DNA of 64,000 bases from Spirodela intermedia (GCA_902729315.2 LR746265.1:1344892-1408891); one strand, 5' to 3'. Counted from the stretch's first letter, positions 1 through 11,271 are shown. The notes: generated by a model not told the origin, from the sequence alone. Numbers and translations: made by a program.

Positions 1-1041
1 CACAACATTATTTTTCTAATATACAGTTCCATTTTCTCCCTCCCAAACTCACCCTTGGACACGGGATTCTCTCTTTCACATCTGCCTGTATTTCTCATGG
101 GCCTAACGGCTACTCTCGATGTACCATTCGGAGGTTTAAAGAACTTGTAAACCGGACAGAAGTCCACCGGTTCCCCCTCCCACCTCACCGATTTGATACG
201 CTCATGTGCCGCGGCCACAGTCATAGCTACCACCAAATCCTAATTCTAGGATACTGTTTCAAGCCCAGCCTTCGCCTTCCTGCCGTTGCCGTCGCCGTCA
301 CCATTTAAAACTCCAGTAACCGTACCTTGTCCCCTTCCAGGCCAGGCCCACAACCATTTCCATTGCCGCTACCAAGTCCGCCTTCTATTCTGCTGCCAGC
401 ATCTCCATCTTCGCCGCTGTTGGGTACACCCGCACCTTACCCAAATCCTTATTCCGAGCGGCCGCGTCCCCGCCGACGATTTCTCCCAGATGCCCACGTC
501 CATGGCGGGCGACTACCTTTTGACTCAGACTGGCCTACGATCAAACGTTGACAACGCGTTCAAAGTTTCAAACCTGGCAGCTCGGCCTCATCCCGCCACA
601 CCTCCATTCTCCGCTTTGGTGTTGACGAACGTGTTGTAGCGTTGGACCCGCAGAGGAACACAATTGACGCTGGATTCTGGAGGCAGCAGCCAGAGGTGCT
701 GTAATTGATTGCGTCCCTATACTGCACCGTGCACTGTAGACATTTATGTAGGGTTGGGTAGCCTACCACGAAATAAGTGAAACAGAAAATCATGGTGCGC
801 TGCGAACATAGAAACGTTCACTTTTTAGATGCCTGGACCCATGCATTCGGAGTCAGGTTGGTGATGAACTGGGCATATTTTATCTAAACAGGTGATGTAT
901 CATGTTCAGGCTTCGCACACAGAATAAAAACTGGAACGAAGAAGTGACGTTATGCAGCTCGAATGCGCAACGTTGATACCGTGCTTTCCTATTATTTGAG
1001 CATTCGTATGTCCGCAGTAGCCTTTGTCTCTCTGTGTGTGC

Positions 1042-1043
<2 letters not shown>

Positions 1044-1094
<51 letters not shown>
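1044..1094. repeat. (GA)n microsatellite
   Basis: Uninterrupted GA dinucleotide tract of about 50 bases, preceded by a short TCTGTGTG stretch. Confidence 0.95.
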
Positions 1095-1098
<4 letters not shown>

Positions 1099-1784
1099 GC
1101 AATTCATACGTTTTGGCCGTTTGCGCACGGGATTCAACATAAGTTCGACGCTGGAGTAATCGTCAATATGAGGACAATTTTAGATCCAACAAACATCGTT
1201 TGACTCAAAACACATGTCGGCATATAAGACAGGAGGAACTCAGAAGGCAAAAGAATTTGTCGAACACAGTTCCGTTCCAACTTCCGCCACCGCCGATGCC
1301 TCTACTCCAGCTTCGTTCGTTGTCACCCCCAGCGTGTATCCAGACCCCCCACCCAAACCATACCCATAATTGTACAGGCCTTGTGACGTTCGACTTCAGC
1401 GACACAAGGTTTGGAAGGTTCGTGAGGTCATTTCCGTGTAATTTCTAAAACATTAAGTCTAGGCCTTGTGACGTTCGATTTTTACAGCTGTCGTTACTCT
1501 CGACAATTGTACACTCGAAGCGGCTAAAACCTCAGTCAAACCACAAATTTTAAGGAATCCAGCAGCCGTCGATCGTGAATCCAACACGACACTTGAAATG
1601 GGGTCCGGCTAGTGGGTTGACTCCCACAGCGAAGAAGTGGCCTGGTTATGCGTATTTCAATTTACTTGTTCGGCAGGGGCGCCGGCGGAGAGCCGTCATC
1701 CGTCCAGTGGGTCTCTGTGGATGGTAGTGGAAAACTTTTGTGTAGAATATGAACAGCGATGACGCCTCCACTTTATTCTGAAGA

Positions 1785-1803
1785 GTCAACGATCAACGTT
1801 GAC
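1785..1803. promoter_or_regulatory. Inverted W-box pair upstream of GRP gene
   Basis: The sequence gtcaacgatcaacgttgac carries GTCAA and TTGAC cores facing each other (WRKY-type W-box cores). The same arrangement is kept at 5493-5511, at about the same distance from the start site of the broken second copy. Its regulatory role is inferred from the motif and from its conservation between the two copies. Confidence 0.45.
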
Positions 1804-1938
1804 TCGATCTCCAAGGCATGGATAGTTTGTAAGGACAGCTCACATTTAAATGGAACCTAACTGCCGTTATCCTCCGTACGACACTGACTGGAATCCGTGG
1901 ACACAGTCGGCACAGTAAACATGCAGCCGCGCTAGTCC

Positions 1939-1945
1939 TATAAAT
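1939..1945 (+). promoter_or_regulatory. TATA box of GRP gene at 2018
   Basis: TATAAAT lies 73 bases before the start codon in a GC-richer setting. That spacing fits a short 5' leader of about 40-45 bases. Confidence 0.7.
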
Positions 1946-2017
1946 GAGCCCCCGCAGTTCCCTTCCGAGGCACATCCAAGTATCTCTCCATCTTATGGTT
2001 TCTACGTCCAACCGAAG

Positions 2018-2785
2018 ATGGGAAATCCTAAGATAGTGGGTGTGGTCTTGGTGGTGATGCTCTGCGCAGGCATGTCCTCTGCCGCCAGGGTTTTAACTGC
2101 TTATGCCGGTCATGGTGGTGGTGGCGGCGGAGGAGGAGGTGGGGGAGGAGGCGGTGGGTCAGGCAATGGCTCCGGTTCTGGCTACGGCTCCGGAGGCGGT
2201 TCGGGGCATGGGGAAGGCATCGGTGGTGGGGTACGCGGTGGTGACTATGGAAGAGGGGGTGGCGGTGGTGGGGGACGCGGGGGAGGCGGAGGCGGAGGCT
2301 CAGGAAACGGCTACGGAAGTGGGTATGGCTCCGGGTCCGGCTATGGGGCCGGTGGAGCCAACGGCCGTGGATATGGGGCCGGTGGAGGCGGCGGAGGTAG
2401 CGGTGGCGGCGGTGGCGGAGGTGGCGGTGGCGGCGGTGGCGGCGGTGGCGGCAGTGGGCAAGGAGGCGGGAGCGGGTATGGTTTTGGGTCGGGAGGAGGA
2501 TCTGGGTACGGTACTGGGGGTGCCAACGGCGGAGACTACGGAAGCGGGGGCGGAGGTGGCGGCGGCGGTGGAGGCGGCGGAGGAAGTGGGAACGGAAGTG
2601 GCTGGGGCTACGGGTCTGGCGGGGGTTTTGGCTATGGCTCCGTTGCCGGCAACGGCGCTTATGGAAGCGGTGGTGGAGGAGGCGGGGAAGGCGGTGGCGG
2701 AGGCGGAGGTGGGTCCGGCTCTGGTTCGGGCTACGGCTCTGGATATGGGTCTGGATTCGGCGGCGGATCTGGGGGACGTCCATGA
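2018..2785 (+). CDS. Secreted glycine-rich protein (GRP), 255 aa
   Basis: Single-exon gene. The first ~22 residues form a signal peptide: a short charged start, a hydrophobic core rich in V, L and M, and a small-residue cleavage region SSA before ARVLT. The mature protein opens with RVLTAYAG and is then almost wholly poly-Gly broken by SG, NG and (S)GYGSG units. It contains no Cys-rich or RNA-binding domain, so it resembles the cell-wall or apoplastic structural GRPs of plants rather than RNA-binding GRPs. The start is fixed by the signal peptide, by a TATA box at 1939 and by the aligned copies at 8381 and 11016 (both minus strand). A poly(A) signal AATAAA follows at about 2962. Other frames across the Gly repeats are also open but lack a signal peptide. 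The exact function cannot be read from the sequence. Confidence 0.85.
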   Translation: MGNPKIVGVVLVVMLCAGMSSAARVLTAYAGHGGGGGGGGGGGGGGGSGNGSGSGYGSGGGSGHGEGIGGGVRGGDYGRGGGGGGGRGGGGGGGSGNGYGSGYGSGSGYGAGGANGRGYGAGGGGGGSGGGGGGGGGGGGGGGGGSGQGGGSGYGFGSGGGSGYGTGGANGGDYGSGGGGGGGGGGGGGSGNGSGWGYGSGGGFGYGSVAGNGAYGSGGGGGGEGGGGGGGGSGSGSGYGSGYGSGFGGGSGGRP

Positions 2786-4417
2786 GAAAAGTCACAGAGG
2801 CGCAGTCGCCATCCCTAATACTGAGTCGACATTCTCCATGGCTCGTCATTCAGTCCACCTTCAGTCCTCTCAAGTGCTTTATTTTCCTTTTTGCGTGCAT
2901 CTTAACGTGTACGTAAAATAAGCGTCGCCATGTCGCACTTGAAGAATGACATCTATAATTGAATAAATCTCGTCACATTGAACGGATGAATGGCCCATCT
3001 TCAAGATCAGGACCTAGAAAAACATCGTGATAATACTCGTCCAAGCCATAGCTCATGTTCATAGTTAAGCATCCGCCATGTGATGAAAACTAATCTTCCA
3101 AGTTGTCTGATCATCAAACACGATGCCAATTAATTATGAGCCGAGAGAGAATATGTTTACAATCGTTTTTTTAACCTCGTACTAATCGATCTGTGACCAT
3201 TATTAATAATATAAGAAAGTGTTATCTTTGAAGCAAATTTATCTCAAAGGACGAGGGAGACGGGAAAGGCCAGGCTCTGTCCAAAACCAGCGTGATGAGA
3301 GAGGGGAGGGTGGGTTATGGCATTCTTTACAGTAGAGCGAGTCGTTGACCATGAGTTCAGGTTGCTTACATGGATTCACGGGGTATGGATCATAGGTAAG
3401 ACACAAGAAAGCCGAAAAGTCATCAGCGAGACAAATTTGTTGGAAAAGACCAAGGATAGTCCCTGAGTAGCAGCCACTGTACATACAGTTATCCTCGGCT
3501 CACTCGCCCTTCTCTCAAAGAAATTGATACGTCCCCACCCATAGATGCCGCTGTTTATAGCAATTGAAAGTCCACCCTGAATGCTGACCATTGCGCCTGA
3601 GAAACCAGCTCAAACAATTGGTCATGGAGAATAATGCGTCTGCTTACGTACTGAAATATTAGCGTCTGAGAACCTGAACTTTGAACATTTTGGGCATTTC
3701 TAGATTGGCATGCTTTGATTTATTGGCCACACGAATAATCCTTGCTGTTTATAACTGTTATAAATAAATAGCCCTGGATTTTGGTTCAACTTATTTAGAT
3801 TGGTTATATTATCTGACCCATGAGAAGAACCTCACTTGGGTTTAAGGAAATAAATAATATATAATATTCTAAAGTATATAATTGTCCTCATTGGATGATG
3901 AATGAAAACAATAAATTAATAGGTGAAATTCAGTTCATAACTTTTTTTAGAAAAAATCCGCATTATCCTCTCATGTGAGTAACATATAAGACAGCAAGAG
4001 GTTAACTATTTCTTGGCATTGTGTTCATAGATCGTCACAAGGAATCACCAATACCCAGTGACGATGGTTATTACTAGGGAACGGCTTCGTTTTTTTAATT
4101 TTTTTTCTCTATATATTATTTCATTATTATTTTTGTTGTTGTTTGTGCTAGTGCAATATAGTTGTCTGTATAATTCATCAAATCCAACAAAAATGGAATT
4201 AGGGTGATATTTCGAAATATTTTTTATTTTAATGGAGTATAATCCAATGTAATTTCTCGTTTCCATGCTTTAGAGGGATTTAACAAACTAATCGAACTTG
4301 GCCATAAGTAAAAGATTAAAGCATGTATTTGTGGCTTTCAATTTTGGATTAACGATGGTTTTAATCCATTTTTCGAGTGATGCCATTAATAATTTTATAT
4401 TTTTTTATTATCTAAAA

Positions 4418-4765
<348 letters not shown>

Positions 4766-5492
4766 ACACTCTCTCGTTCTCTCTCTTATTCGAAAACCTT
4801 CAAGAACCTGGTGCTTCAGTCAAAATTCAGCGTAGGCTTGCTGGTTGGCTCCTGGGTGGCCGCATCTGTTCTTACATTCATGTTCGGCACTCTCCCACAT
4901 ACAGTTACTCCATTCGCGACGAGCCAGCCGAACTATCTAGTATAAGCTGTGAGAGTTGTACTCGACTTTTTCTTTTATATTCCTGACCCAGCAGTGAAGT
5001 TAGGCAGCCTAACATTGTTTGATCTTTCGTCTGTAAAGGAAGGTTCTCGCCCATTTTAAACTAAGATTAGGCTACTTGGGCAGAAGGCTATGCAATGTAT
5101 CGAGTGTTTGTACATACAGTTGAGCCTGTTTCGTATAGACGTCTAGTTTTGAAAACTCTAGAATATATGTATATAGAATCCCATGGATGTCTAAGCTATG
5201 AGGGTCGGCATCAGAACGTATTGCCGGAAAGGTTGTAGATCGAGACCTCGACCTAAACATAATCTATCGAGATAACAATCCAATTGATGAAGAGCTTCCT
5301 CATTGAAGGTAGCCTGAGATAGCGTCAGGCTGGCTGCCTAACTCTCCCTGTGATATCTATATAGTGAGTCGCATGGTGATGAATTGGCCCGGTCGTCGGT
5401 ATTTTAGTATACTCGACCGTTATGGTCACCAAGTAATGCCGTCGACGACCACGGGGATGAACGGTGGTCGCGTCAAGGCTCCAAAATGTAAA

Positions 5493-5511
5493 GTCAACGA
5501 TGGAAGTTGAC
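5493..5511. promoter_or_regulatory. Inverted W-box pair upstream of GRP pseudogene
   Basis: gtcaacgatggaagttgac is the counterpart of the motif at 1785-1803. The two TTGAC/GTCAA cores are kept while the spacer bases have changed. Confidence 0.4.
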
Positions 5512-5712
5512 TCGTGCTCGAAGGTTTTAAAATTCGGGCGGGCGGTTTCTATCCGTCTCACGTATCAGAATGCGACAGAGACAACCTCCCCGTCATTATC
5601 CTCACTACCACTCTGACTGGAATGGATGGACACCGTCGGCATCCCCGACGTTTCCCTTCCGATTCCTATCAAAGTATTATCTCCATCTTCTGGCTTCTAC
5701 GTCCAACAGAAC

Positions 5713-6238
5713 ATAGGAATCCTGTGGGTGTGGTCTTGGTTGTGATGCTCTACGTGCCCATGTCCTCCGTCGCCAGGGTTTTTACTACCTATGCCGGTGC
5801 TGGTGGCGGTGGCGGTGGCGGTGGCGGCAGAGGAGGAGGTGGAGGAGGCGACGGGTCGGGCAATGGCTCCGGTTCTGGCTACGGCTCGGGAGGCGGTTCA
5901 GGGTAAGGGGAAGGCATGGGTGGGGCACGCGGTGGTGGCCATGGAAGAGGGGGTGGCGGTGGCGGTGGGGGTGGAGAAGGGAGTGGTAAGGGTCTGGATC
6001 GGGTGGGGTGTCTGGGTACGGTTCTCGGAGTGCCAACGGCGCGGAAGCGGCGGCGGCGTGGAGGCGATGGCGAAAGTGGGACGTAAGCGGCTGGGGCTAC
6101 GGGTTCGGCGGCGGTTCTTGCTATGGCTTCCGTGCTGGCAACGGAGCTTATAGAAGCGGTGGTGGAGGAGGCGGAGGCTGGACTGGCTCTGGTTCGGGCT
6201 ACAGCTCTGGGTATAGGTCTGATACGGGGTGGCTCTAG
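5713..6238 (+). pseudogene. Broken GRP gene copy
   Basis: This region aligns with the GRP gene at 2018 over promoter, signal peptide and repeats. The expected start codon is ATA at 5713-5715, and nearby bases of the signal-peptide region are deleted relative to the intact copy. The hydrophobic signal core (GVVLVVML) and a head resembling RVLTAYAG (RVFTTYAG) follow. A CAT codon of the intact copy is TAA here (5904-5906), and the downstream Gly repeats continue in another frame as far as 6238. Lost start, in-frame stop and frameshift together make this a pseudogene. An upstream open frame from 5514 runs into it but has no sign of being a real start. Confidence 0.75.
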
Positions 6239-7808
6239 CCGACTTCCGTGAGAGAACTTTCCTCGTGGTTTCTTTCCTCTGTTTCTTAGCCCGATGGGTA
6301 AATACTATCCTGCGGGAAGCTGAGCGAGCGATGCCATTCCAAGAAAAACATGCTGTGATTATCAATAGAATCCTTGATTTGGAAGAAGTTCGAAAGGCAG
6401 GGTTACGGTCGGGCCCCCTACCACTAGTCCGACTAGCTAGTGAGCGGTTCTTTCGGGCGGAAAGCAGGCCGGGCCCAACGGGCGTCTCCCGCAACGCAAG
6501 CAGCATAGGTCTACCTTTTGTTAATACTCAATGGGCTGTTTATTCGAACTCTGCTGAATCACAAGCTTGGTGACTTTATAATTTTCAAATAATATGTGAT
6601 ATTCGTTAGGAGATATGATTTCAGTGAAACACTCAAGATGAGTTCAATTCGATTCTATCCGAAATGTTGAGCTCTCTTAACTTTTTCTCTTCTTAAACTA
6701 ACTTCTTTCATGTGCCATTCGTCAAAAAAACATTATCTATCAATCAAGCAAAGTAGGTCTTTTGGATCTTGATTTAATAGATGAAGCAATTATGCTGAGC
6801 TCGTTAATATTTTTCTATATTCATGTAATTGTGGCCTAAGAATCCTCTTATACCATATACCCTCGTACAAATAGGAGGAAAATATTGCCTTCGGAATCCC
6901 TTCTGGCTTGCTCATCGAGCTTGGTTTTAGTGAAATTATTCTTTGCATGGCATAAGCGGATCCAAACATCGATAAGGAACCTTGAATCTGACGTCGTACT
7001 TAAAACCTTCATCCAAACCCCGACACCCACTTCTCTCCGTCTGTCCATTACAGTCCGTGGCTTCCCTACCGGGGAGACCATCAAGTTCCTCCTGAATGAA
7101 ACCACGTCGCGGCTGTGGGCACCACGCGCATAGCTCGTGGTCAACCCCAAGAGACACCGAATGCCTTCGATCATGCGTATGAAAACTCATCTTTTTGGCA
7201 GCTGGCATGGAGCCAGGCTGCCTAACCCTCCGAGGGTAACACCAGTCAACGGTGCGGTGTTCAAGTTCAATCAATGCTGACCGCTCGGGCTGCATCAAGA
7301 ATTCCACATCAGTTCTTCTCGTCTGCTGGCTTGACCTAAGAGGTACGGCCACAATCCAGCGGAATTTACCGTGCCCAGTAGGAACAAGAGATACCACGGA
7401 ATGGTTGTGACGAATTTTGAGTCGAGGGTCTATCCGATAATTTATTGAAGAATTTTAGGATACGAGTCAAAGAGTCCACATGGTCAACTCCTCTAAGTGG
7501 CCCGTCGCCTCACAACTTGAGTTAAATGGGATGCCGACGAATTCTTTCAACATTGGTCAGAAGAGAAATTCTATGACAGAGTAAAATAATAAGTCAAGGT
7601 CCCAGAATACATAAATCTTGCTGGAGCAGACGAGGATAAAGATAAGCCGCAAAGTTGAGGATTCATATTTTATTCGAGATTTCTGGGGTCCTACATGTTC
7701 TTCCCGCCACCTCCCAAGAACACGGATAGTTTAAAATTATTGCACTGTAACGCGCTCCTCATATGGAGCCATAGGGACACGCTGTGTAACACCTACGCAG
7801 TTCCCTAC
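6239..7808. other. Intergenic region, possible organelle-like insert
   Basis: No clear gene. About 6310-6575 is GC-richer and unlike its AT-rich flanks; on + it stays open for 114 codons (6229-6573) with phrases unlike the GRP genes. It might be a fragment of organellar DNA or a decayed exon, but I cannot identify it. 6600-6850 is AT-rich. 7195-7480 shows no coding signal. 7690-7808 is the 3' flank of the next GRP gene. Confidence 0.4.
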
Positions 7809-8381
7809 TCAGGGGTGAACAAACCCGCCGCTGAAGCCGGACCCCGAACCATGGCCGGAGCCAGTGCCTGGCCCAGATCCAGATCCGCCGCCGCCGCCTC
7901 CACCACCCCCGCCACCTCCGCCTTTGCCGTAGCCACCGCCGCTGGCGCCTCCAGAACCGTACCCGGACCCGCTTCCTGACCCATATCCCGTCCCCCCACC
8001 GCTACCTCCTCCACCTCCACCGCCCCCACCGCCCCCGCCGCCGCTGCCGTAACCTCCACCGTTCGCGCCGCCACCTCCGTACCCTGATCCGGAGCCGTAC
8101 CCACTCCCGGATCCCTGGCCATATCCACTGCCACCCCCTTGTCCCCCTCCACCGCCGCCGCCACCACCCTTACCGTATCCACCCCCGTACGCTCCCCCGC
8201 CGCCCTCACCGTAGCCCGACCCGTAACCGGCTCCGGCACCGTTACCGGCGCCACCACCTCCTCCGCCATCTTCACCGCCACCGCCTCCACCGGCATATGC
8301 CGTGAGAACTCTAGTGGCAGAGGACATGCCCACGCAGAGCATCACCAACAAGGCCACACTCGCTATCTTTGAGCTCCCCAT
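7809..8381 (-). CDS. Secreted glycine-rich protein (GRP), 190 aa
   Basis: Single-exon gene with the same plan as the + copy at 2018. An N-terminal signal peptide (MGSSKIASVALLVMLCVG, then MSSATRVLTAYAGG) precedes a mature chain of poly-Gly blocks separated by SGYGSG, ANGGGYG and GYGKG units. The protein ends in FVHP. The head SSATRVLTAYAG is nearly identical to the other cluster members, so they are recent paralogues. A TATA box at 8440-8448 supports the start codon at 8381. It is predicted to act in the cell wall or apoplast; this is inferred from the signal peptide and composition only. Confidence 0.85.
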   Translation of the reverse strand: MGSSKIASVALLVMLCVGMSSATRVLTAYAGGGGGGEDGGGGGGAGNGAGAGYGSGYGEGGGGAYGGGYGKGGGGGGGGGQGGGSGYGQGSGSGYGSGSGYGGGGANGGGYGSGGGGGGGGGGGGGSGGGTGYGSGSGSGYGSGGASGGGYGKGGGGGGGGGGGGGSGSGPGTGSGHGSGSGFSGGFVHP

Positions 8382-8439
8382 TGCTCCTGATCAAATGACA
8401 GGAGCTGAGACGATCTGCTGGATGGAGGAACGAAGATGG

Positions 8440-8448
8440 TATTTATAG
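8440..8448 (-). promoter_or_regulatory. TATA box of GRP gene at 8381
   Basis: On the minus strand it reads CTATAAATA about 60 bases upstream of the start codon. The same CTATAAATACC context precedes the GRP gene at 11016. Confidence 0.7.
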
Positions 8449-9081
8449 GAAGGGTCTTACGCGGTGGATTGTCCCACTTCCTCCATCGCCACGTAGTCTA
8501 ACAGGCTGGCTTGGATTCCTCACTTTTGTCTGTGTGAAATGAGGTCGGAGGAGGGCATCTCTTCTCTTTTCACTACCGCTTACATCAGCCCACCAAACAC
8601 CAAGATGAAGACCCTGACCCGGCCTCCCCTACGTCTTACGTTCGGTCCCTGATTTGAAGAGTGCTAGATATTTGGCCAGAGACACCAGGTTCCGGATCAC
8701 CTCGCGGGCGAGAGGAAGATATGCCCTTTCATTAGAGGGCGAACGTAGAACCATTGAAACGTCTCCAGATCTTAATTTTTTTTGTTTCGTTTTGCTGCGG
8801 GAAGTCCTTGGGTCATCCACCCAGCAAGCGGAAGGCGACAAATGGATTGAATTTACTACATAGCTCGGTGAAGATCTTGAGCATAGCCGGATCGTACTTT
8901 CAAGGGTAGATAAATTTTAAAAAATCGCTCTAGGGTTCATGGAGCTGCCTTCGAGGAGGAGGATGCAACTGCCATCATTATATGAAGATAAGGCAAAAAA
9001 ATAGAGCACCACAGCTTTGGCGAGTGATGGCCGAGGATAGGAGTGCACGCGCTGGTTTCACACTCCGGGACTCCCATCAAC

Positions 9082-9083
9082 GT

Positions 9084-9114
<31 letters not shown>

Positions 9115-9283
9115 CATGTTACCAACAATTCTCAGATTATTGAAAGTTGGCCAGCAGGATCGTTTTTTTTTTTTCATCGGGGAGAATCTACAAAAGCCAT
9201 GCTCTGTGGCCTTGGAAAGTGGTCGATAAAATAGATCCTGTGAAGCGCGATGTCCCGGGTCTCTCAATCATAACCAAGTGTAC

Positions 9284-9318
<35 letters not shown>

Positions 9319-9480
9319 CATGTGGTCACCATTTTTCAACGATTATTGAAAGTAGATCGTCAAAGGGATGGTGTTCTCATTCGGCCGCACCTACAAAAGC
9401 CGCGCTGCAGACTTCGGAAAGTGGTCGACAAAACAGTGGGCGTAAAGTGCAATGTGCCCGCTAAGTCTACGAATAAGTGG
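9082..9480. repeat. Diverged ~202-bp tandem duplication
   Basis: Copy 1 starts at about 9082 and copy 2 at about 9284. Both begin gtagagagag... and share, in order, attccatgt, attattgaaagt, ctacaaaagcc and ggaaagtggtcga. Substitutions and small indels separate them. Confidence 0.65.
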
Positions 9481-10191
9481 GGGGAGAGAGAGAGTCCATC
9501 TCATCGATGGTCCAACGCGATCTACCAATGTTTGTCACGTCAGGTCATCAGAGATGCAGCAAAGACGATGAAAGATAATTACTCGTAAATATATCTTAAA
9601 TTTTGTATTTATATAATTTAAATAAAGGTGAAATATTTTTCACTTAAGTCATGAAGACGGAAGCTCGTGTATGATAATTTCGCAAAGCTCTTTGCTTCGC
9701 AAGAAAAGAAAGAAAATAATCATCCGCACCAAAGGTTCTACTCAGGTTTGGTCTTTCTAGACAAGTACCCAAATCTCATTGAACCACCAAAACGAGCTCC
9801 AAGCCCTAATCTTTAAGGCCTGATCTGATAACAGCGATAGGATTTACCACGTTAACCTAGCCCTTTCCGATTCTACTTTATCCGGAAAGCAATAACACAC
9901 TTATCTCTATCATACGTTAACCTGAGATAACTTCGTTTTCAGTTGAACGACTGAACAGAAGTTGATAATCGAACTGGGTTTCACCATTCGATCATTTTAG
10001 TTGAATAATTGAAGTGACTTTATCCGTGGTTATCTCCGATCAGACGTCTAGTTATTCACTAAGTAGTCTGGACTTAACAAACTCTATTGACTATATTTCT
10101 TTGATAAAATCCGAATAACCCAGCCTATTCCAATTCTAACTGGTTATCAAACAGCTGCCAAAAAGTCTGACCCGTACATTACGCATATCTA

Positions 10192-10201
10192 CGAGAGAGA
10201 G

Positions 10202-10240
<39 letters not shown>
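10192..10240. repeat. (GA)n microsatellite
   Basis: Slightly interrupted GA tract (gaggagag and aaag interruptions near its start). Confidence 0.9.
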
Positions 10241-10242
<2 letters not shown>

Positions 10243-10611
10243 AGGTTTAGAGGAGCTGAGACTTAACTACGACAGTCCTGGTGAAAACCGTGTCCTCCAC
10301 TGAGAAGGTTCATTCCAGGCCGATGGCTACTACTGCTAACACCCATAAGCCACGTATCAGAGGACTTGCCGCTGCTAAATAGTCAATAGATTTCTAGAAT
10401 AATATATTTTTTATTTTATCCATTCGTCATTATATCCTCACATAATATGCTGGGAAATACACGCAGATGAGGACTTGGAAGGCGTCAACCCTGCAAAGGG
10501 CAGCCGACCGAGTTGACCGCAGTTTCTGTTATTCGATTCGTACTTGGTGGCTGCGGATAGAGCGTGATGGCCGTAATATGCATGGCTTGAAAGTCTCCGG
10601 GGCCTCCTCTT

Positions 10612-11016
10612 TTAAGGGTGCCCGCCACCACCACCACGCCCGGAGCCGAAGCCGTAGCCAGAGCCATAGCCAGACCCCGACCCAGGTCCCCCGCTACCGC
10701 CGCCTCCGCCGCCGCCGCCCCCACCGCCGCCCCCACCGGAACCGTACCCAGAGCCACTTCCGGACCCATAACCAGAGCCGTACCCCGACCCACTTCCAAT
10801 TCCTCCGCCACCGCCACCGCCACCGCCCCCTCCACCGCCGCCTCCGCCGCCCGCAGCACCGCCGCCGTAGCCTGACCCGGAACCGGAGCCGTATCCGACT
10901 CCGTATCCACGGCCGGGACCTCCGCCGGCGTACCCCGTAAGGACTCTGGTGGCGGAGGACGTACCCACGAAGAGCATCACCAGCAAAGCCAGACCCACTA
11001 CCCTAGAACACCCCAT
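10612..11016 (-). CDS. Secreted glycine-rich protein (GRP), 134 aa
   Basis: This is the shortest intact member of the cluster and has a single exon. The signal peptide (MGCSRVVGLALLVMLFVG, then TSSATRVLTGYAGG) leads into a Gly-rich chain with repeated GSGSGYGSG units and the end GGGHP. The head matches the copies at 2018 and 8381 with few changes. The start at 11016 is supported by the signal peptide and by a TATA box at 11082-11090. Length differences among the members are all in the Gly repeat, as expected for slippage-prone sequence. Predicted extracellular structural protein; exact role unknown. Confidence 0.85.
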   Translation of the reverse strand: MGCSRVVGLALLVMLFVGTSSATRVLTGYAGGGPGRGYGVGYGSGSGSGYGGGAAGGGGGGGGGGGGGGGGGIGSGSGYGSGYGSGSGSGYGSGGGGGGGGGGGGGGSGGPGSGSGYGSGYGFGSGRGGGGGHP

Positions 11017-11081
11017 GGCTCCTGATCAAGAAAAAGGAGATGAGACGATTCGAGGCTGTCTGGAGCTGGGACCTAGGGTGG

Positions 11082-11090
11082 TATTTATAG
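11082..11090 (-). promoter_or_regulatory. TATA box of GRP gene at 11016
   Basis: CTATAAATA on the minus strand, about 66 bases before the start codon. It shares its CTATAAATACC core with the gene at 8381. Confidence 0.7.
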
Positions 11091-11231
11091 GGTTTGCATG
11101 GATTGCATTCCGCCACTCCTCTCACCCAGTCTCCACTCACTTAATAAATTTGTTTCTTCTCTTGTCGTGTGAAACCATAGTTAACTCGGCCCTTTCCCCT
11201 TTCGACTACATCCTCACCACCACTCCACTCT

Positions 11232-11271
<40 letters not shown>

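Larger units (their letters stand above)
1..2017. other. Intergenic region with GRP relics and promoter of the first GRP gene
   Basis: No intact gene is visible. Two stretches, about 240-480 and 1290-1370, read on the minus strand as short Gly/Ser/Asn/Tyr-rich fragments (for example GSGNGNG and YGLGGGSGY) interrupted by stops and frame changes. They look like decayed copies of the GRP genes nearby. A GA microsatellite lies at 1044-1094. An 18-base motif (aggccttgtgacgttcga) occurs twice, near 1377 and 1461. The last 250 bases are the promoter of the GRP gene at 2018. Confidence 0.5.
8449..10611. other. Intergenic region with a diverged tandem duplication
   Basis: No gene recognised. 9082-9480 contains two diverged copies of a ~202-base unit starting with a GA tract. 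9590-10180 is AT-rich and non-coding in appearance. A further GA tract lies at 10192-10240. Confidence 0.5.

Noticed and set aside
2028-2921. Long open frames on both strands overlapping the GRP gene at 2018 (272 aa Ala/Val/Glu-rich on +, 273 aa His/Arg-rich on -)
   Set aside because: They result from GGN codon repeats that leave all frames open. Neither has a signal peptide, and only the poly-Gly frame matches the paralogues.
7805-8296. 163-aa Ala/Val-rich minus-strand frame inside the GRP gene at 7809-8381
   Set aside because: It is a shadow frame of the Gly repeat without a signal peptide or a TATA-spaced start.
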